Origin: DATAAP01 sp041690495
GTDB taxonomy: Bacteria; Pseudomonadota; Alphaproteobacteria; CACIAM-22H2
Assembly (NCBI GenBank): GCA_041690495.1
Contig: JAWLHE010000001.1
Location: 248,001 to 312,000 of the forward strand
Direction: 5' to 3'
Length of the DNA stretch: 64,000 bases
Position numbers and translations under genes: made by a program. The notes beneath the pieces are model-generated. The model was not told where the DNA came from and made no database searches. It saw nothing but the letters and a program-made list of their open reading frames with translations. Shown here one piece after another: positions 62,969 to 64,000 of the stretch (the stretch's first letter is position 1; each line of letters begins with the position of its first letter).

Positions 62969-64000
62969 ATGGAGTATCGCCGTCTCGGCACGACCGACCT
63001 CGACGTCAGCACGATCTGTCTCGGCACCATGACGTGGGGCGAGCAGAACAGCGAGGCGGAGGCTCATGCGCAGCTCGACCGCGCCCTGGAGCTCGGCATC
63101 AACTTCATCGACACCGCGGAGATCTATCCCGTGCCGCCGCGCGGCGAGACATACGGCCGGACCGAGGCGTTCATCGGCTCGTGGCTGGCGAGCCGGCCCG
63201 GCGCGCGCGGAAAGATCGTGTTGGCGACCAAGGTCGCCGGGGCGAATAACAGGGTGTCGCACGTCCGCGGCGGGGCGAAGCTCGACCGCAAGCAGATCAC
63301 GGAGGCGGTCGAGGGTTCGCTCAGACGCCTTCGGACCGACTATATCGACCTTTATCAGACCCACACGCCCGATCGCGGCGTCGCCGTTTTCGGCCGGCCC
63401 ATGCCCCTGCCGGACCCGGACAAGGACGGCACGCCGATCGAGGAGACCCTCGACGTGCTCGCCGACCTCGTCAAGGCTGGCAAGGTTCGCCATGTCGGTG
63501 TCTCGAACGAGACGGCCTACGGTGTCATGCGCCACCTGCGGCACGCGGAGAAGAGCGGCGCGCCGCGCATCCAGTCGATCCAGAACGCATACAACCTGCT
63601 CAACCGCGGCTTCGAGGCGGCGCTCGCCGAGGTGGCGCTGCGCGCCAATGTGAAGCTGCTGCCGTATTCGCCGCTCGGCATGGGCGTCCTGTCGGGCAAG
63701 TATCTCGACGGCGCGTGGCCGCCGGGCGCGCGCATCACGCTGTTCCGCGACCGCTACAAGCGCTACCTCAATCCGCGCGGCATTGTGGCGACCGGCGCCT
63801 ATGTAAGGCTTGCGCGCGAGCACGGGCTCGATCCGGCGCAGATGGCGCTCGCCTATACGGCGTCGCGGCCATTCGTGCTGTCGGTCATCATCGGCGCGAC
63901 CTCGCTCGAACAGCTCGAGCGAAACATTGCCGCCGCCGCGCTCAAGCTTCGGCCCGAGACGCTGTCAGCGATCGAGGCGATCCATGCCGAGAGCCCGAAC
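62969..64000 (+). CDS. Aldo/keto reductase (Tas-like), truncated by the window end
   Basis: At least 344 residues; no stop before 64000. NADPH-dependent reductase with the TIM-barrel pattern 'YRRLGTTDLDVSTICLGTMT', catalytic Asp-Tyr in 'FIDTAEIYPVP', catalytic Lys in 'IVLATKVAG', and His in 'LYQTHTPD'. 'LLPYSPLGMGVLSGKYL' and 'VIIGATSLEQLERNIAAA' follow, so nearly the whole protein is present. It most resembles the Tas/YghZ subgroup. Starts 44 bp after the FIST gene. Confidence 0.9.
   Translation, partial: MEYRRLGTTDLDVSTICLGTMTWGEQNSEAEAHAQLDRALELGINFIDTAEIYPVPPRGETYGRTEAFIGSWLASRPGARGKIVLATKVAGANNRVSHVRGGAKLDRKQITEAVEGSLRRLRTDYIDLYQTHTPDRGVAVFGRPMPLPDPDKDGTPIEETLDVLADLVKAGKVRHVGVSNETAYGVMRHLRHAEKSGAPRIQSIQNAYNLLNRGFEAALAEVALRANVKLLPYSPLGMGVLSGKYLDGAWPPGARITLFRDRYKRYLNPRGIVATGAYVRLAREHGLDPAQMALAYTASRPFVLSVIIGATSLEQLERNIAAAALKLRPETLSAIEAIHAESPN

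Overview
The window is about 64 kb of high-GC, densely coded chromosome. It most likely comes from an alphaproteobacterium of the Rhizobiales/Rhodospirillales kind. That is inferred from CtrA-type TTAA-N7-TTAA sites, many solute-binding-protein transporters (Liv, Dpp, TRAP, Fe), DUF1194, baeRF and FIST proteins, REP-like palindromes and pervasive ATGA/GTGA gene overlaps. No rRNA, CRISPR array, insertion sequence, integrase or phage gene was seen. The left edge cuts a tRNA-Thr(CGU) and the right edge cuts an aldo/keto reductase.

Layout. 0-13.5 kb: tRNA-Thr, a 1443-residue RTX-type protein with a perfect internal 693-bp duplication, a DUF2238 membrane protein, a baeRF-family protein, two related small Cys-pair exported proteins, RhlE helicase, an operon of threonine dehydratase-like, AlaX editing and VOC proteins, and a DUF1194 protein. 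13.8-23.4 kb: flavin reductase, a decayed ABC ATPase, a complete branched-chain/aromatic-type ABC transporter (livFGHM plus two tandem binding proteins), then a divergent operon of flavin monooxygenase, MarR regulator and VOC protein. 23.4-29.3 kb: a PEP-CTERM-like protein, a His-rich periplasmic protein, a FAH-family hydrolase, a sensor kinase with a CtrA site, a thioesterase and an MFS transporter. 29.3-37.2 kb: DUF1028 protein and a dipeptide/oligopeptide ABC transporter (dppDF, binding protein, dppBC) interrupted by two opposite-strand genes. 37.3-40.3 kb: DUF2892-type, OBAP-type and PEP-CTERM proteins. 40.3-46.9 kb: an aromatic catabolic cluster (unknown protein, gentisate 1,2-dioxygenase, orphan PaaA-like diiron protein, SDR, ferredoxin-reductase, divergent MarR regulator, acyl-CoA ligase). 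47-54.9 kb: ferric-iron binding protein, aldehyde dehydrogenase plus SDR, a TRAP transporter behind a sigma-54-like promoter, and an alcohol dehydrogenase. 55-64 kb: M23 peptidase, Bax-inhibitor-1 protein, the ybbA/ybbP/tesA group, an RRM RNA-binding protein, a FIST sensor and the aldo/keto reductase.

The most interesting system is the aromatic cluster at 40.3-46.9 kb. It combines a CoA ligase, a single-subunit diiron oxygenase candidate with a complete ligand set, a ferredoxin/FAD reductase, an SDR and a ring-cleaving gentisate dioxygenase. This suggests a CoA-dependent route that ends in gentisate-type cleavage. The 21-bp palindrome in its divergent control region recurs, with one mismatch, over the -35 element of the liv ABC transporter promoter 25 kb away. 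One MarR regulator may therefore control both uptake and breakdown of the same aromatic acid.
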